Positions 47,605-59,590 of a stretch of 64,000 nt of DNA are shown piece after piece. This DNA is from Akebia trifoliata. Lineage: Eukaryota > Streptophyta > Magnoliopsida > Ranunculales > Lardizabalaceae. The notes under the pieces are model-generated. The model made no database searches. It had not been told where the DNA came from and saw nothing but the letters and a program-made list of their open reading frames with translations. Position numbers and translations under genes: made by a program. The stretch is taken from positions 32,244,721-32,308,720 of the forward strand of contig CM030708.1 of the NCBI GenBank assembly GCA_017979445.1. The letters are read 5' to 3'. The number at the start of each line of letters is the position of its first letter. Position 1 is the first letter of the stretch.

Positions 47605-48458
47605 GCCTTGATTTTTCTTTTAAAAAAATTGTTATCTTAAACTTCCAAATAAATTTTATCTTATTCTTGAGATTTGAAAGTTAAAATAGATAAAATCTTG
47701 AAATTGAAAACGATGATAACATTTTTTTACATATCGAAAATAATGGATTTTTGAAAAAAAAAAAAAATTGTTTTCAAGAAAAGATTGGACTAGGGTGGGG
47801 CATATTTACAATAAGGGTACTGGGAGCTAGATCCCACAAGAATTTTTCGAGTTATGTAAGAATTTTTTAACTATTACGACATATAACTATCGTGGATAAA
47901 AAAATATGTCGCCACTGCCCCCACAATTTTTTTCCAGATTCAGTTGCCCACACATGAACAAAATCCACCTATGCCCTAAGTTTAGGGCATTTGTATTATT
48001 TTACTTAATCTCTCTAAGAAATCATCCACCAAAAAGGGTGTCATCATTTTGAATTTAAAACACGAGAGCATCTGAAATATTCTCTAAACTCTAAGGAGAA
48101 TTGTCTAAATCATCTAATTTTCATTTTAAGAAATAAATTAAATATGACAACTAGGTTTAAGGCAAATTAGTCATTTTTCTTACATCTTCCCAGAAAAGTC
48201 CAGGCGTTACGTATATCTAAAATAAAGAGCTTTGAATGAGCCAATAATCCAATTTTTCTATCTTGAAATTTATGAGTTGTACATGAATATTCACCTGTTG
48301 TTCATTATTACTGTGTCTTGCGACTAATCGTAAACCCTGTGAATTTTGATCAAATTATTTGGTTCCACTAGTCAGATGCAACGTGTCTCTTCCAAATTAA
48401 GCTTAAGAGCTAAACAGCTAAAAATTATGACAGCAAAATTATTACCCTTCTTGGCCTT

Positions 48459-49249
48459 GTGGGGTCGCACTCATTGTCACGTGTCACTTTCCAAGAACAA
48501 AAATCTGAACCCCTGAGGAGTGTAATAGAAATAGAAAAAAAAAAACTGCAAAGACAAGTGTACCCGGTACACACTACCCTTCTCCACTCTCTTCTATATT
48601 CCATTTATACTTACAGAAGAATCTCAATTTCTCTCTCAGCAAAACCAGCAAGGGGTTTCGATCAAAGGTGGGTTCTGGTTTGTTTTTCTTATCTTTTGTT
48701 TTGCATTTGAAACTCTTCCGTTCTGTAACCATTCTCTGATGAAATTCTGCTTCATTTCAACCTCTTTTGTAGTCAATCTTTAATTGGTCTCTTTTTATTT
48801 TAGATTTTTTGAATCCATTGTTTGATGCTAATCTCTTTATTTCAGTCTTTTTGTAACCAATATTTTTATTTTGGTTTTTGCTGATTTTTTTATTCCTTTT
48901 GTCACCTTTTCTTCATGGGTTGTTGGTGATTTTACTCTCTATGTGTGTGTGTTAGAGAGTTTTGTTTGATTGGTCTCTGTCATTGTTTCTTTTGATTTTC
49001 TGTTTTAGAATTTTGATTCAATCATTTAGCTTAACGTAGTGTGTGTTGTTTACTTTAAGTGTTTGGCAAGTCTGAAGTTCTATTATCTAGGCTGGCTTTT
49101 AGTGGTTGATTGTGTTGTCTGTAACTGTAGCTTCAATGGGCTTTCTTAGTTGATGGGTTTGGTTACAGTTTCAGTGTTCATGGTGGTAATGCCTATATCA
49201 TGAGCTTAAATGATGAAATTGGTTTGTGATTGTTGTTGGGTTTATTCAG
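48459..49249 (+). other. SDE3 leader with a 5' UTR intron
   Basis: A CT-rich leader around 48570-48667 ends CAAAG|GTGGGT, and TTTATTCAG|GATTTG at 49249/49250 restarts the leader 39 nt before the ATG. The implied 5' UTR intron is 48668-49249 and is T-rich as plant introns are. Leader introns of this kind often raise expression; this is inferred, not shown. Confidence 0.6.
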
Positions 49250-49288
49250 GATTTGAAGTTCTTACTTGATATCAATATCAATCTAGTG

Positions 49289-52200
49289 ATGGGTACCATT
49301 TGGAAAGGAAATTCGGACGATGAGTGCTCCGTTATCGGAGACAAAGGAGAAATTGGTTTTATAGATTATGAGGACAATAAATCGGTATGTAGCTACAACC
49401 AAATCGATGAGGGACCTGTTGTTGTATCGGTTCCGTTTCAGTTTATTCGAGGGAAACCTCGATCTATACTTATAGGAGAAACTGCAGCAGATTCGATAAC
49501 AATCACAAACACTACTTCCCAGCCAGTTGAACTATGGGCGGTTAGGATTTTCTGTTCAAACCCGGTGGACTCGTATACCCTTTCTTTGATGGAACCTCCT
49601 TCGGCTAATTCAGATGTCGAAGCCATCCAAGGATTCTTGGAGGCATTTTCTTTGGAAGACAGAGTGCTTCAACCTTATAGAACTTTAACAATTTGGTTAT
49701 CATGTAAACCAAAGGACATCGGATTGCACACAACTGTCGTGCATTTCGATGTGGGGGACGAAAAAATTGAACGGTTGGTTTTTCTCTTAGTTGAAGATAA
49801 GATATCCCAATCTCTTGCTTCGAAAAAACCATACTCAAGAACGCAAAGAAGGAAACAATTCAATGTGACCGAATATGTGGCAGGCTCTCGTCCTGCAAAG
49901 GTGGAGGCGCCCCCCAAAACGTTCAATTATAGGCTTCCCCAATATGCCATTCCAAAGGATATTAGGGAGTTGTTGGAGAGTAAGCAAGTACCTGAGGTTA
50001 TCAGTGAAGGGTTAACGGCGGAGAATTATAGCACTTTTTTCAGCACTTTACTAATCATGGAAGAATTACATTTGGAGGTAATTCTTAGTATATATTAAAT
50101 ACATAAAATCCTACCTTCCCTTTATTTTGAACTAAAATTGATGATTTGTTGCTTCAGGAAGAAATGAAAAGCCATGACATGGAGTTTGCTAATATGCGGC
50201 GGAAGGGATCTCAATTTTTGGCTCTTGAGGTCCTTGGACTAGCTGAGAGAAGGCCTTCTCTTGTCCATGGGGACTATGTTTTTGCCAAACTTGCGACTGA
50301 GAATCATGATGAGGGTACTCCATATCAGGTTTGTGCTTCCTTTTGGGTAATATTAACACATCTTAGTTCATATCTAGCACTAATAATTTAAGGTTGGTTG
50401 GATACATTGAAATGATATTGTACACACGACAGGCACTCTACATGTTTTTAAGTGAAAATGTTGTGTCCTCCACATGTCCCGAAACATAAAGAAAAACCTT
50501 AACAATTTGATAATTTTAGAGAAAATAGAAGGCATCAAAAGGGATAGAACAAAATATGACATCAATACGTTTGTTATGACTTGCTTGTTACATGGTCCAT
50601 TTGGTAAACAATTTAGTTTCATGTTAATCATTGGGAATTATTAGTTTTGTGATTGTACGTTTTTTTAGTGGAGAAAATTTATAAACTACCAATATTTCCT
50701 CTAAAGCTTACATTCAGGATTGTGGTTTGTGCAGGGATTCGTACACCGAGTAGAAGCCGATGAAGTGTTCTTGAAGTTTGCTAAAGACTTGCATTTGCAT
50801 CATCGTGATGGGGACCTCTATGACATTAGGTTCACCTATAATAGGGTGAACATGAGGCGTTTATATCATGCTGTCCATGCTGCAGAGAAATTAGAAACTG
50901 AGTTCCTCTTTCCATCTCAATCTTCTATAAGGAGATCGATCAAAGCAACCCCGGTGGTTCCTTTGACTCTGTGTCTCAACGAGGAACAGATGGTTTCTGT
51001 TGAGATGATCCTCGCCTGCAATGGGGCCCCACCTTATGTGATCCATGGACCCCCAGGTACCGGTAAAACAATGACACTCGTAGAAGCGATCTTACAGTTG
51101 TACACAACAAGAAAGAACACTCTTATTCTTGTGTGTGCATCTTCAAATAGTTCAGCGGATCACATATTAGAGAAACTCATCAGCAAGGAGATTGTTGACA
51201 TTCAAGATAGTGAGATATTCAGACTAAATGCGCCTAGCCGTCCTTATGAAGATGTTCATTCTGATAATATTCGTTTTTGCTACTCTGAGGAATACGTATT
51301 CAAGTGCCCTCCAATCATGGCCTTGATGCGTTATAGGATCATAATATCCACCTATATGAGTGCCTCTCTCCTTTATGCAGAAGGCATCAAGCGCGGTCAC
51401 TTCTCACATATTTTCTTGGATGAAGCTGGTCAAGCCTCAGAGCCAGAAACCATGATCCCCATATCCCATTTATGCCTAAAGGAAACCGTTGTTGTTTTGG
51501 CTGGAGACCAAATGCAATTAGGTCCCGTCATTTACTCCAGAGGTGCGGAGACATATGGATTGGGGAAATCATACTTGGAGAGGCTGTTTGATTGTGAGTT
51601 TTACCGTAGCGAGGATGAAAATTTTGTGACAAAGTTGATAAGGAACTATCGGTGTCACCCATCCATATTGGAGCTACCCTCGAAACTTTTCTACAATGGG
51701 GATTTGATTGCTTCTAAAGAAGAGACATGTTCGTCAATGGATGCTTTGGAGAAGCTCCTTCCGAACAAAGAATTTCCGATTCTTTTCATTGGCATTCAAG
51801 GATGTGATGAGAGGGAGGGTAATAATCCATCATGGTTTAATCGATTTGAGGTTAGTAAGGTAATTGAGATCATCAAGAAGTTGAGAGCAAGTAACAATCT
51901 TAATGAGGCAGATATTGGGGTAATAACACCTTATCGTCAACAAGTACTCAAAATAAAGAATGCTCTCGAAGAGACACTCGATATGCCTTATGTGAAGGTG
52001 GGGAGTGTAGAACAATTTCAAGGGCAGGAGAGACAAGTGATAATTATATCTACCGTCAGGTCGACTATCAGACATAATGAGTTTGACAAAGTACACTATT
52101 TGGGATTTCTTAGCAATCCAAGGAGGTTTAACGTTGCTGTTACCCGGGCTAGATCTTTGCTTGTTATCATTGGAAACCCACACATTATTAGTAAGGTACT

Positions 52201-54002
52201 AGTCCTTCTGGCACTTGGCATTTGAAATTTATACTGTTATTTTTCTTTACTCTTCTAAATAATTCAGTCACATAGGCATATTTATATGACGTTTGGATAC
52301 AATTTTCAGTCTTTTGAGCTTTTTGAAATGAAATTTATCATCCTTATGATCAAATGTGCTTCATTTTGTTGGAATTGATTTTGAGTTGTAGATCATTGTT
52401 TTATTTCCATAGATATGAAAGCTCTGCCTTTTATTGATCTTAAAATACTTCCTTTTTTTTTTTTTCATATATCAATTTATGTTTTATGTGTTACGATTTC
52501 TATGAAATTGTGGGGAGGGATATTTCTATTTTCTAGTCTTTACCTTTTTTTTTTCTTCTTCTTCTTCTATGGATACATGGGCAGATTTGGAAGAACCTGT
52601 TTTATCTTCAATACCCAAAAATAATCATAATGCATAGACCATTTTCTTTCTCCAAAGGCCGGGTTCATAGAGCTATAAATTATTACTTATAATTTGGTCA
52701 TTGTGCTTGAAAATCATGATTAGAGAATTTAAAAAGCCCTAGGAAAAGGCAAGATGACCATCTAATTAATGAGAAGATAGGAAAAAAGTGAGGCAAACGG
52801 TTGTGTCAGACATCAATGTCTAAGCTTTGTTGGACACTTATCGACATCGACATGTCTATAAAGACAAAACTGTTAAAACTTGTGACATTAGATTATAGAC
52901 AATAAACAAAAAAATGATGTGAAATAAAGTAATAAAGTATATTCTAAATATACTATCTTAATGTTGAAATGAATGAGGCTTGTATTAGACACAATAGCCT
53001 TAAGACAGATTTCTCCCCTGTGATGTGTCAATAATCTCTGGACGTTTATCTCCCAAGATGTAACGCTCTACACGTGTACAAGGCAGCACTCCAAGTATAC
53101 AAAAATAATTGAACTTGTACTGTAATTAGCATTCTCAAGGACAAACAAAGAAATCTCTTGAAAACAAGAAGAGCACTATGCAAATAAAAAGTTCGAAAAT
53201 TGAATGAATTCGAATGAGGAAAGTAATGTGAATTTATAGAAATAGAAGTGCCTCTCTAAATAGTCATCAAAACTGTTCACAAGAGTTGTGACTTTTCGAA
53301 CGGACACACCTGTCAGTAGAGTTTGGGATACATGTCTGTAAAGTTGAGTTGTGACTGTTCGAACAGACACACATGTCTGTAGAGTTGGGACACCAATTGT
53401 GTCTCTTAGAATAGTCATGAGTTGACTCTACTTGAGTCTCATAGAGGTCAGACTAGAGATGCACGAGCCATGCCATGTTTTGTGCATTGTTTCTTATGAA
53501 ACCCTTTACCCAATTTGATCTCTGGATCTTCATTTCTCCCTGAATGGCTGTTCTTCAGATATGTATTTTTGTTATTGTTTACTAGAAGAAAGATGTATAT
53601 GCAAGAAAAAAAATATGAAGAAGAATAAGAAAGAAGAGTTCTAGAAGATCTAAATTAACAATATTCAAAGATATTTTTTTTCCCTACAACCTGCCAAAGC
53701 ACTGAAAGCAGATTGTTTGAAGTGCAATCTATAAGTTCTCTAATCTTACTTCTGTTTGGCAGGATCCACACTGGGATAAGCTTTTATGGCATTGCTCAGA
53801 CAATAATTCTTATCAAGGTTGTTCTCTCCCTGAAAGGCAACATCTCAGTGAAGAAGACTACATGGGGGACAGCAACTTGAACCATGAAGAAGAGAATGCC
53901 CAAGTCATTGATGAAGTGGGATGGGGTGACGAGTCTTTCGGAGCAAAAGAGTTTCCTAAGCCGACTACTGACGAAGCTGAATGGTTGGACGGTTGGAAAT
54001 AA
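49289..54002 (+). CDS. SDE3: SDE3-type RNA helicase (MOV10-like, UPF1-like SF1)
   Basis: Exons: 49289-50077, 50158-50328, 50735-52195, 53763-54002 (2,661 nt; 886 aa; all junctions in phase 0). SDE3 supports RNA silencing by binding Argonaute and helping amplify secondary siRNAs. Seen: N-terminal [13 protein letters not shown] and FDEGP-like segment ([14 protein letters not shown]), a beta-rich region to about 290, [13 protein letters not shown], then the helicase core: Walker A GPPGTGKT (425-432), DEAG box [11 protein letters not shown] (549-552 core), [27 protein letters not shown] and [11 protein letters not shown] (about 783-793). The start at 49289 gives the conserved N-terminus ([20 protein letters not shown]). 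The frame opens further upstream, but that part is leader. The C-terminal exon is short and holds only two Trp-Gly type motifs (GWGDES, WLDGWK) where the Arabidopsis protein has a longer GW-rich tail. It is about 110 residues shorter than that protein. Intron 3 is 1.57 kb. Confidence 0.94.
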
Positions 54003-54206
54003 CTTCGCTCAATCTTATCATCTGGGGAGACAGAGTCAATAGGCAATTTTTATGGAGTTTCCTTTACTTTTGATTGAACAATGCTTGAGAAAAAAAAAAA
54101 ACTCAGAACATATTAAATGCCGGGGTGAAGAGGTATAGATGGGATTTAATCAAATGAAAATCACTGAATCATTACTGATCATTGACTGAGCCTCATATGC
54201 ATTCTT

Positions 54207-54212
54207 AATAAA
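54207..54212 (+). terminator. Candidate SDE3 poly(A) signal AATAAA
   Basis: AATAAA about 205 nt after the stop codon, in an AT-rich 3' region. Confidence 0.45.
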
Positions 54213-54342
54213 ATCCAAACTATGGTTTCTCCATCCATGATATATTGGGTGTTATGATATCTTAGCATTGTAGCTTGTAATGCGTAGGCAACGTCATAGG
54301 CATGGCCTTTCCACTTAAAAGGTTGCACTTAAAAGGTTGCAA

Positions 54343-54510
54343 CATGGTTTTAAATCTCGGTCTGAGACCGAGATGACTCGCTCGAGTCATCTTGTTATCG
54401 TCCATGGATGAGACAGATTGACAAGGCAACTCACATGTGCAAAATCTTGCAAAAGAAACGAGATGACTCCTACAATATTTTGAAAATCTCGGCCGAGTTT
54501 TGAAACCATG
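54343..54510. repeat. Dispersed ATGGTTTTAAA element
   Basis: Ends CATGGTTTTAAATCTCGG and CCGAGTTTTGAAACCATG, mirrored interior GAGATGACTCGC / GAGATGACTCCT. Same family as 44259-44732 and 55298-55529. Confidence 0.6.
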
Positions 54511-54731
54511 GGTTGTATTATCCGAAATGGGTACGACATCCATTTGATGTGTTCAGTTAAAATATAGTTGTGCCCAGTGAAGTTGAAGAATAAAAAGTAA
54601 AATTTCCCACACAAAACTCCTTTGCAAACTGTGCTACGTATTCTTTTGAATTCTTCATTTAAACCAGACCCTGTACGAAAGTATTGTGAGATGAATTGGG
54701 TTCGAGTATTGAAACAATGGGTGGTGTAGTA

Positions 54732-56464
54732 CTACAGATAAGCGAAGATAGGAACAATAATAGAGAGCATGGTTCGAGGTCGAAACTGGCAACCCTTGTT
54801 AATGGTCAGTGTAGATGAATTTGTGCCGAGTTCCGGTGTAGATGAGCATGCTGTAGATTCTGGTTGCAGGATTGGAGAGGGAGACTCTGAATTTTCAGAC
54901 CCTGCAAACAAGTTTTGAAAATTATTGGTGATGAGCATTTTCTACCTTACATTATTGAGATTATGCACAAATTACTCATTTTTTATTATTATTATAGAAA
55001 TACAAGTGTTATTGGTATTTATGTGTATCACGGTAATATATATCGGGATACGCATTTTGTAAATAAATCTTAACCATTGGATTTCGTGATTACATGATTG
55101 GGATCATGTGTTATGGAGATACGTAAAAAATAATCTTGGTGTACCTGATGGACTTGAGAGAGGAGGCAAAGTTGGCGATCCTGTTGAGAATTGTAGGTAA
55201 TAAAAATGATTAATTCCTCATCTAACTCTTTCACAAATTAATTAAAATACATATAACATGAAAATCGATTTTGGACAGAATCGAATGGAGGGTCCGATGC
55301 ATGGATTTTAACCTTGGTATTTTGTCTCGTCTCGTTCAGCTCCGATACCAAGTCGTCTCGGACGAGTTTTCCGATACGTTTGAGATGTCTCGTGAGACAA
55401 ATCAATAAATTGAATTGTGACTCGTAAATCTCGGTCAAAAAATGATTTTGTGAGTTGGTCTCATTCAATTATGATACTGAGTTAACTCGGGCGATATGTC
55501 TCGGTCTCAGACGAGTTTAAAAACCATGGTCTGATGTGAGAAACTAACTCTTTGAAAAGAAGAGTCCTGCTATTGTCACACCAACTTTTTATATTGCCAC
55601 CCCAATTCATATGTGAATCACCAAAAGTTGGTGTGCCAATAGAATCTTTCAAAAGGAAATACGTCCAATGGACGGATGAGATGTAAAAGAAATCCCATGG
55701 AAAACTGATCCTAGAAAGTTTGTGTTTATCTTCCCATCTCAGCCGTTGGAAACTCCAATATTAATATTAAAATATTGCCAATGGAAAAAAGAGAGAGAGA
55801 GAGAGATATATTCTATACACCAACTTTTACTAAGAGCACCCCAACATCTGTGCGAATTCTTTGGTGATTTCATATGAATTGGGGTGCTTTTAACAAAAGT
55901 TAGTGTGACAATAGAAACACCTAGGCGCCAAACAGAAACACCTGAGATTTAATTGTAGAGAAAACTCTCAAATTCAATCTATCATTCAAAATCAAAACTA
56001 CTTTTACAAGAACAATGAGTTGAGATTTTAAATCCAAAATTCGTTCTATCAAGAAAGTTAAAAAAAAAAAAAAAAAACGAACCTTCGCAGAGAGAATCCA
56101 GAGAGTTTCTCAACGTTGAAGTCTCGTTCTTGGGAGAACAAAGAGACGACAGAGATAGGGTTCGCGAGGTGTTAACAGGGAAGCCGAGAAGCAATGGTTG
56201 GCGGAGGAGGTAACAGAAACAGGCGGCGCCGCCTCTATCGAAAGCCGAGGAGAAGATATCGCAGCATTGAGAAGACGCGGAGGAGGAAAGATTATTGGGT
56301 GGAGATGAGATGTAAGGAAGGCATGGAGACATCTCCGTCAGAGTCTTGGGGCAGTCTTCGGGTGGCGCCTCCGCAGCCGAGGTGGTCAACGCCATGAGAA
56401 ACAATGCGACGAGAGCAGAAGAGGAAGATTTCGTGGGAAATTGAATTGGATTGCTGGGTTTCAT
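54732..56464 (-). CDS. GPI-anchored non-specific lipid transfer protein (LTPG), three exons
   Basis: Exons: 56464-56083, 55180-55145, 54901-54732 (588 nt; 195 aa; in phase). After a polar start, a hydrophobic segment (SSSALVALFLMALTTSAA) is the signal peptide. The eight-cysteine motif follows: EDCPKTL, SPCLPY, SQCCDIF, ACFCYLL, SSLCSP, DSLCEG (C-C-CC-CXC-C-C). A Ser/Pro-rich linker (GSPTLPPLSSPSG) and a short hydrophobic C-terminus (MLSIIVPIFAYL) suggest GPI anchoring. Family members bind lipids at the outer plasma membrane and help deliver cuticular lipid or suberin precursors. The ATG at 56464 is preferred over an in-frame upstream ATG at 56626 because it puts the signal peptide near the N-terminus. 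A downstream paralogue lies at 58321-59590. Intron 1 contains an A-run and several repeats. Confidence 0.87.
55298..55529. repeat. Dispersed ATGGTTTTAAA element in LTPG intron 1
   Basis: Begins ATGCATGGATTTTAACC and ends GAGTTTAAAAACCATGG; interior CGTCTCGTTCAGCTCCGATAC and its partner GAGTTAACTCGGGCGATATG. Inside intron 1 of the LTPG gene. Confidence 0.55.
55559..55650. mobile_element. Short MITE of the CTATTGCCACACC family
   Basis: Ends GAAGAGTCCTGCTATTGTCAC and GTGCCAATAGAATCTTTC, about 92 bp, in LTPG intron 1. Confidence 0.65.
55804..55920. mobile_element. Short MITE of the CTATTGCCACACC family
   Basis: Inverted arms ATTCTATACACCAACTTTTAC and GTTAGTGTGACAATAGAAAC with the inner pair AGCACCCCAAC / GGGGTGCTTTTAACA; in LTPG intron 1. 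Confidence 0.6.
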
Positions 56465-56746
56465 GGTTGGGTTCGATTTTACTGATCTCTGTGTGTGTTT
56501 GTGTTTCTTGGAAAGCTTTGGGAATATAGATGGGTTTTCTTTCTTGTAATATAATAGAAGATTGTTGGGCAAATCAGTAAAATGGTTACGATTGTACGAA
56601 GAGTATATGAAGTGAACTAACTCCATTGGGTACCAATGGAAGGCTGAGATGGGAAGATATCACAAAGAGTTCCAAATACGTACTCATCTCTAGGAAACCT
56701 GTTAAGTATGTTTTGATGGGACATGAAAAATGGGTAGGAAAATAAA

Positions 56747-56807
56747 GAGAGCTACTATTGCCACACCAATGGCGTTAGTAAAAGTTGGTGCGGCAATAGC
56801 ATCTCTC
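56747..56807. mobile_element. 61-bp miniature MITE with perfect 8-bp target duplication
   Basis: Almost nothing but its ends: GAGAGCTACTATTGCCACACC and GTTGGTGCGGCAATAGCATC. Flanked by AAAATAAA on each side (56739-56746, 56808-56815). It is the smallest delimited copy of the family in the window. Confidence 0.8.
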
Positions 56808-57050
56808 AAAATAAATGACTCGTACCATGGTGAGGAAAAAAAGGCTTACCAGCCTTATTTACCGACCTCGAGGTCTTATTTACACATCTGGAGGTCTTTA
56901 ATGGTGGATGAGACTCAATTTTCCTCACTATGATAGTCAAGAAAATGTTTGTGAAAATAAAATTCTTTTGGAAAATATGATTTTTTACCGTTTAATTAAT
57001 TAATTTATTTTCTTAAGTGAGTTTCCAGTTTTTCATCTCATCTATTGAGA

Positions 57051-57594
57051 TAGGGTCGTCAATGATACTCGAAATCCAATACTTTGGGTCTGGATCGGGG
57101 AATTGATTTTCATAAGGTTTTGATCGTATATTTTATTCAACCAATTCTAGATCAACCATGTCACAAACTCACAATTGTATAAATGTGCAAAAATATATAA
57201 ATTATATTACGGGTCGAGATCCGTGGACTCTTGAAAAGTGAACTCATATGTTCACATGCAATCCTGATAGTGTATATGTGAAATCCAACGGTTCAATAAA
57301 AGATGTATCCCAAAAATATATTACAGATCTCTAAGATAAATCTCAAATATTGGTTATCACATATACACGGTCGAGATTGTGATGAGATCCTGGATCACCT
57401 TGTACCCTTATATTATATATTTTGTTTAAATATATGATATTTATTTTATTTTTGTATATCAATTTGGGTTTAACCCATCTACTTGTTATGGGATCTGATA
57501 CTTAGCGGATCAATTCAGAGTCCAATCCGTTCCTTATTGGATTGGTACCAAATTGACCTCGATTCAATCTATACCCAATCCAATGACGACGCTA
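57051..57594. mobile_element. Probable hAT-like non-autonomous element, about 544 bp
   Basis: Ends TAGGGTCGTCAATGATAC and CCAATGACGACGCTA are inverted at 12 of 14 terminal bases. The interior holds mirrored ACCAATCCAAT-type blocks and an apparent smaller insertion at about 57200-57400 (GGTCGAGATCCG / GGTCGAGATTGTG). The target duplication is not clear. Confidence 0.5.
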
Positions 57595-58099
57595 TTCTAA
57601 GAAAATGATTTTTCCACCCCTAAAACTAAAAACCATTCTTTTAAACAATCAAGTCAAGTTCACTTCTCATGAGTTGACTCATATCGATTAAATAAAAATG
57701 TATCAAATTTATAAATATTTAAAATTGATTTTTAATAATCTAAGATAAATATAACATTTAATTTCATATATAGTTCAATATCTTGGTCGAATTTCTTACC
57801 AAAAGCATTTTCAAGTAGACGATGATTCACCACGTTGACTTGGCAAGTTGGTTCCATCGAATTTTGGGACTAAATCACCTCTAAACCTAATCGAGAGCTC
57901 TAAACTAAAACAATGTTAAAAGTGAACTCTTTTTATATTTTCTTAGGTGCAATCGAATGGTGGAATTCTATTTACAATTTTCCATCCTAGCCGTCTGTTT
58001 TTCACTTATGTTATAGCTAGGCTCACTGAGTTCACTCATAACGGTTCGTTGTGGGCCCGAAAAAATTGCTAAGTAATAAAAAAAAAATTTAAAAAGAAA

Positions 58100-58181
58100 C
58101 GTCGCCTGAGAGATTCGAACTCTCGCGGGGAAACCCCATGTACTTAGCAGGCACACGCCTTAACCACTCGGCCAAAGCGAC
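58100..58181 (-). tRNA. tRNA-Ser (anticodon GCT)
   Basis: Minus-strand reading gives an 82-nt class II tRNA: GTCGCTTTGGCCGAGTGGTT at the 5' side, anticodon GCT at 58148-58146, a long variable arm ATGGGGTTTCCCCGC, T arm GAGAGTTCGAATCTCTC, and acceptor pairing GTCGCTT with the 3' AGGCGAC. A box TGGCCGAGTGG and B box AGTTCGAATCT are intact. A T-rich Pol III terminator follows directly. There is no intron. It appears functional. Confidence 0.95.
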
Positions 58182-58320
58182 TTGAGCGTGATAAAAGATT
58201 TTTATTAAATTATACACTAATAACTCTTGTACCCAAAAAGCAAAAAGCCCATCCTCAAATAAATAAATTAAAAAACATACATAACCAATAAAATGATACA
58301 TTAGAGACGTATTTATCAAC

Positions 58321-59590
58321 TTAATAATACTTTATAACCATAATTCCTAAAACAAATAGGTATAGTGCAGGTATGTGAGAGAGATTTGTAGCTGAACTTG
58401 GTGTCAAAACTGGCCGCCTCCCTGGGTTTGCAGTCGGAGATTCTGAACTCAATGGAGGAGATGTCGGTGATGATCCCAAAGGTTTTGTGTCTAATTCTGG
58501 TGCCGGAGCTAGAGTTGGTGATATCGACTCAGGGACAGAAGAAGCTGCTAAAAAAAAAACACAATAATAATAAAATACGATTGCTTGTAATCTACAACCT
58601 CAACAATGAAATCTAAGTCTTAGAGATTAAAATCAACTATAAAATTCATGTTCCTCCATTCCACTATGTCCACGAATTATTTCAAATTTTTAGTTAGAAA
58701 ACAATATTATACATTTATTAGAAATTCAAAATTAGAAATCAATAATGAATAATTGCAAACTTATAAAAAAAAAATCTAAACTAAAACTCCTTTAATTCCA
58801 CTATAATTAGTCCTTAATTTTTATGATTTCATGGCAAAAGTAGAATACCTTTTGGACTCATAGCACCAGGTGAAGAAGCTGGCCCTAAGATAGGACCTGC
58901 AAATGACCAAAAATGGTTAGAAAACATATGAGTCCGGCTTAGAATAACCTTTAATTAATTGCCCAAACAAAAATAATTGCAAATCGCAGTAAATTTCCGC
59001 ACACCATTTGCCAACACGAATGATTCCACCCATACCCCCCTAATTTAATTTTTAGTGTTCACTTGAGATAATTTTTGTTGGAACTCAAATTTTACCTGGA
59101 GCCGGAAGCGGAGTACCAGAAGCTGCAAATGTATACAATTTTCAATTAGTAAATTTTTTACACTAATTTATAAGATAACAATGTTGAATCTTAGTTGATT
59201 GAAACTTAATTACACAATAATCCTGCAAATTGTTGCAAACAACTCACCTTTGCATTGGAGTGGCACGCCACCCATGTTACATGCACGCGGTAGGGAGAGC
59301 GCTAGGGTTCGATTGATGGGTAATTGGATTGGAACATTCGCATTAATTACAAGACAAGTACAATCCATGCTAGTACTTGCGAGCGATCTAAGCGTGTTGC
59401 AACAGTCTGAGGTGGGTGAAGATCCATTGCCAGTACTTCCAGTGATGAAATTAATGCATGGTGTGAAGCTACTAATCATTGAGGTTGTGCAAGGCGTCGA
59501 GATTTGCCCATAAATTGGCATAATTGAAATAGCCATGATCATCATTGTCGATAAAATAATTTCGAGACGAAAACACTTGAATCCCTCCAT
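58321..59590 (-). CDS. GPI-anchored lipid transfer protein with Pro/Ser-rich tail, four exons
   Basis: Exons: 59590-59248, 59122-59096, 58896-58849, 58544-58321 (642 nt; 213 aa; in phase). The signal peptide lies in residues 1 to about 28 (LEIILSTMMIMAISIMPIYG). The eight-cysteine motif reads TPCTTSM, TPCINFI, SDCCNTL, DCTCLVI, RACNMGG, LQCK. A long Pro/Ser/Ala-rich tail follows, with AP/SP/TP steps (APAPELD, SSPTSPPLSS) typical of arabinogalactan glycosylation. A hydrophobic C-terminus (IPALYLFVLGIMVIKYY) is probably a GPI signal. This is the xylogen-like/LTPG class; family roles are in cell-surface lipid binding and wall or vascular development. It is probably a tandem paralogue of the LTPG at 54732-56464, same strand, with a tRNA-Ser between them. 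The two small middle exons were placed by phase and splice consensus. Confidence 0.87.

Larger units (their letters stand above)
43287..48458. other. Repeat-rich intergenic DNA, no gene seen
   Basis: Contains a double-hairpin element (43797-44165), nested MITEs (44165-44770), a TRIM (45647-45961), a hAT-type element (46748-47231) and a palindromic MITE (47452-47604). Short open frames here show no domain. Confidence 0.6.

Noticed and set aside
49226..49288. Earlier ATG for SDE3 adding 21 residues
   Set aside because: The extra part lies partly in the 5' UTR intron and has no similarity to SDE3 N-termini; the ATG at 49289 begins the conserved sequence.
56194..56397. Arg-rich plus-strand open frame (MVGGGGNRNRRRRLYRKPRR)
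   Set aside because: Antisense shadow of the LTPG eight-cysteine exon.
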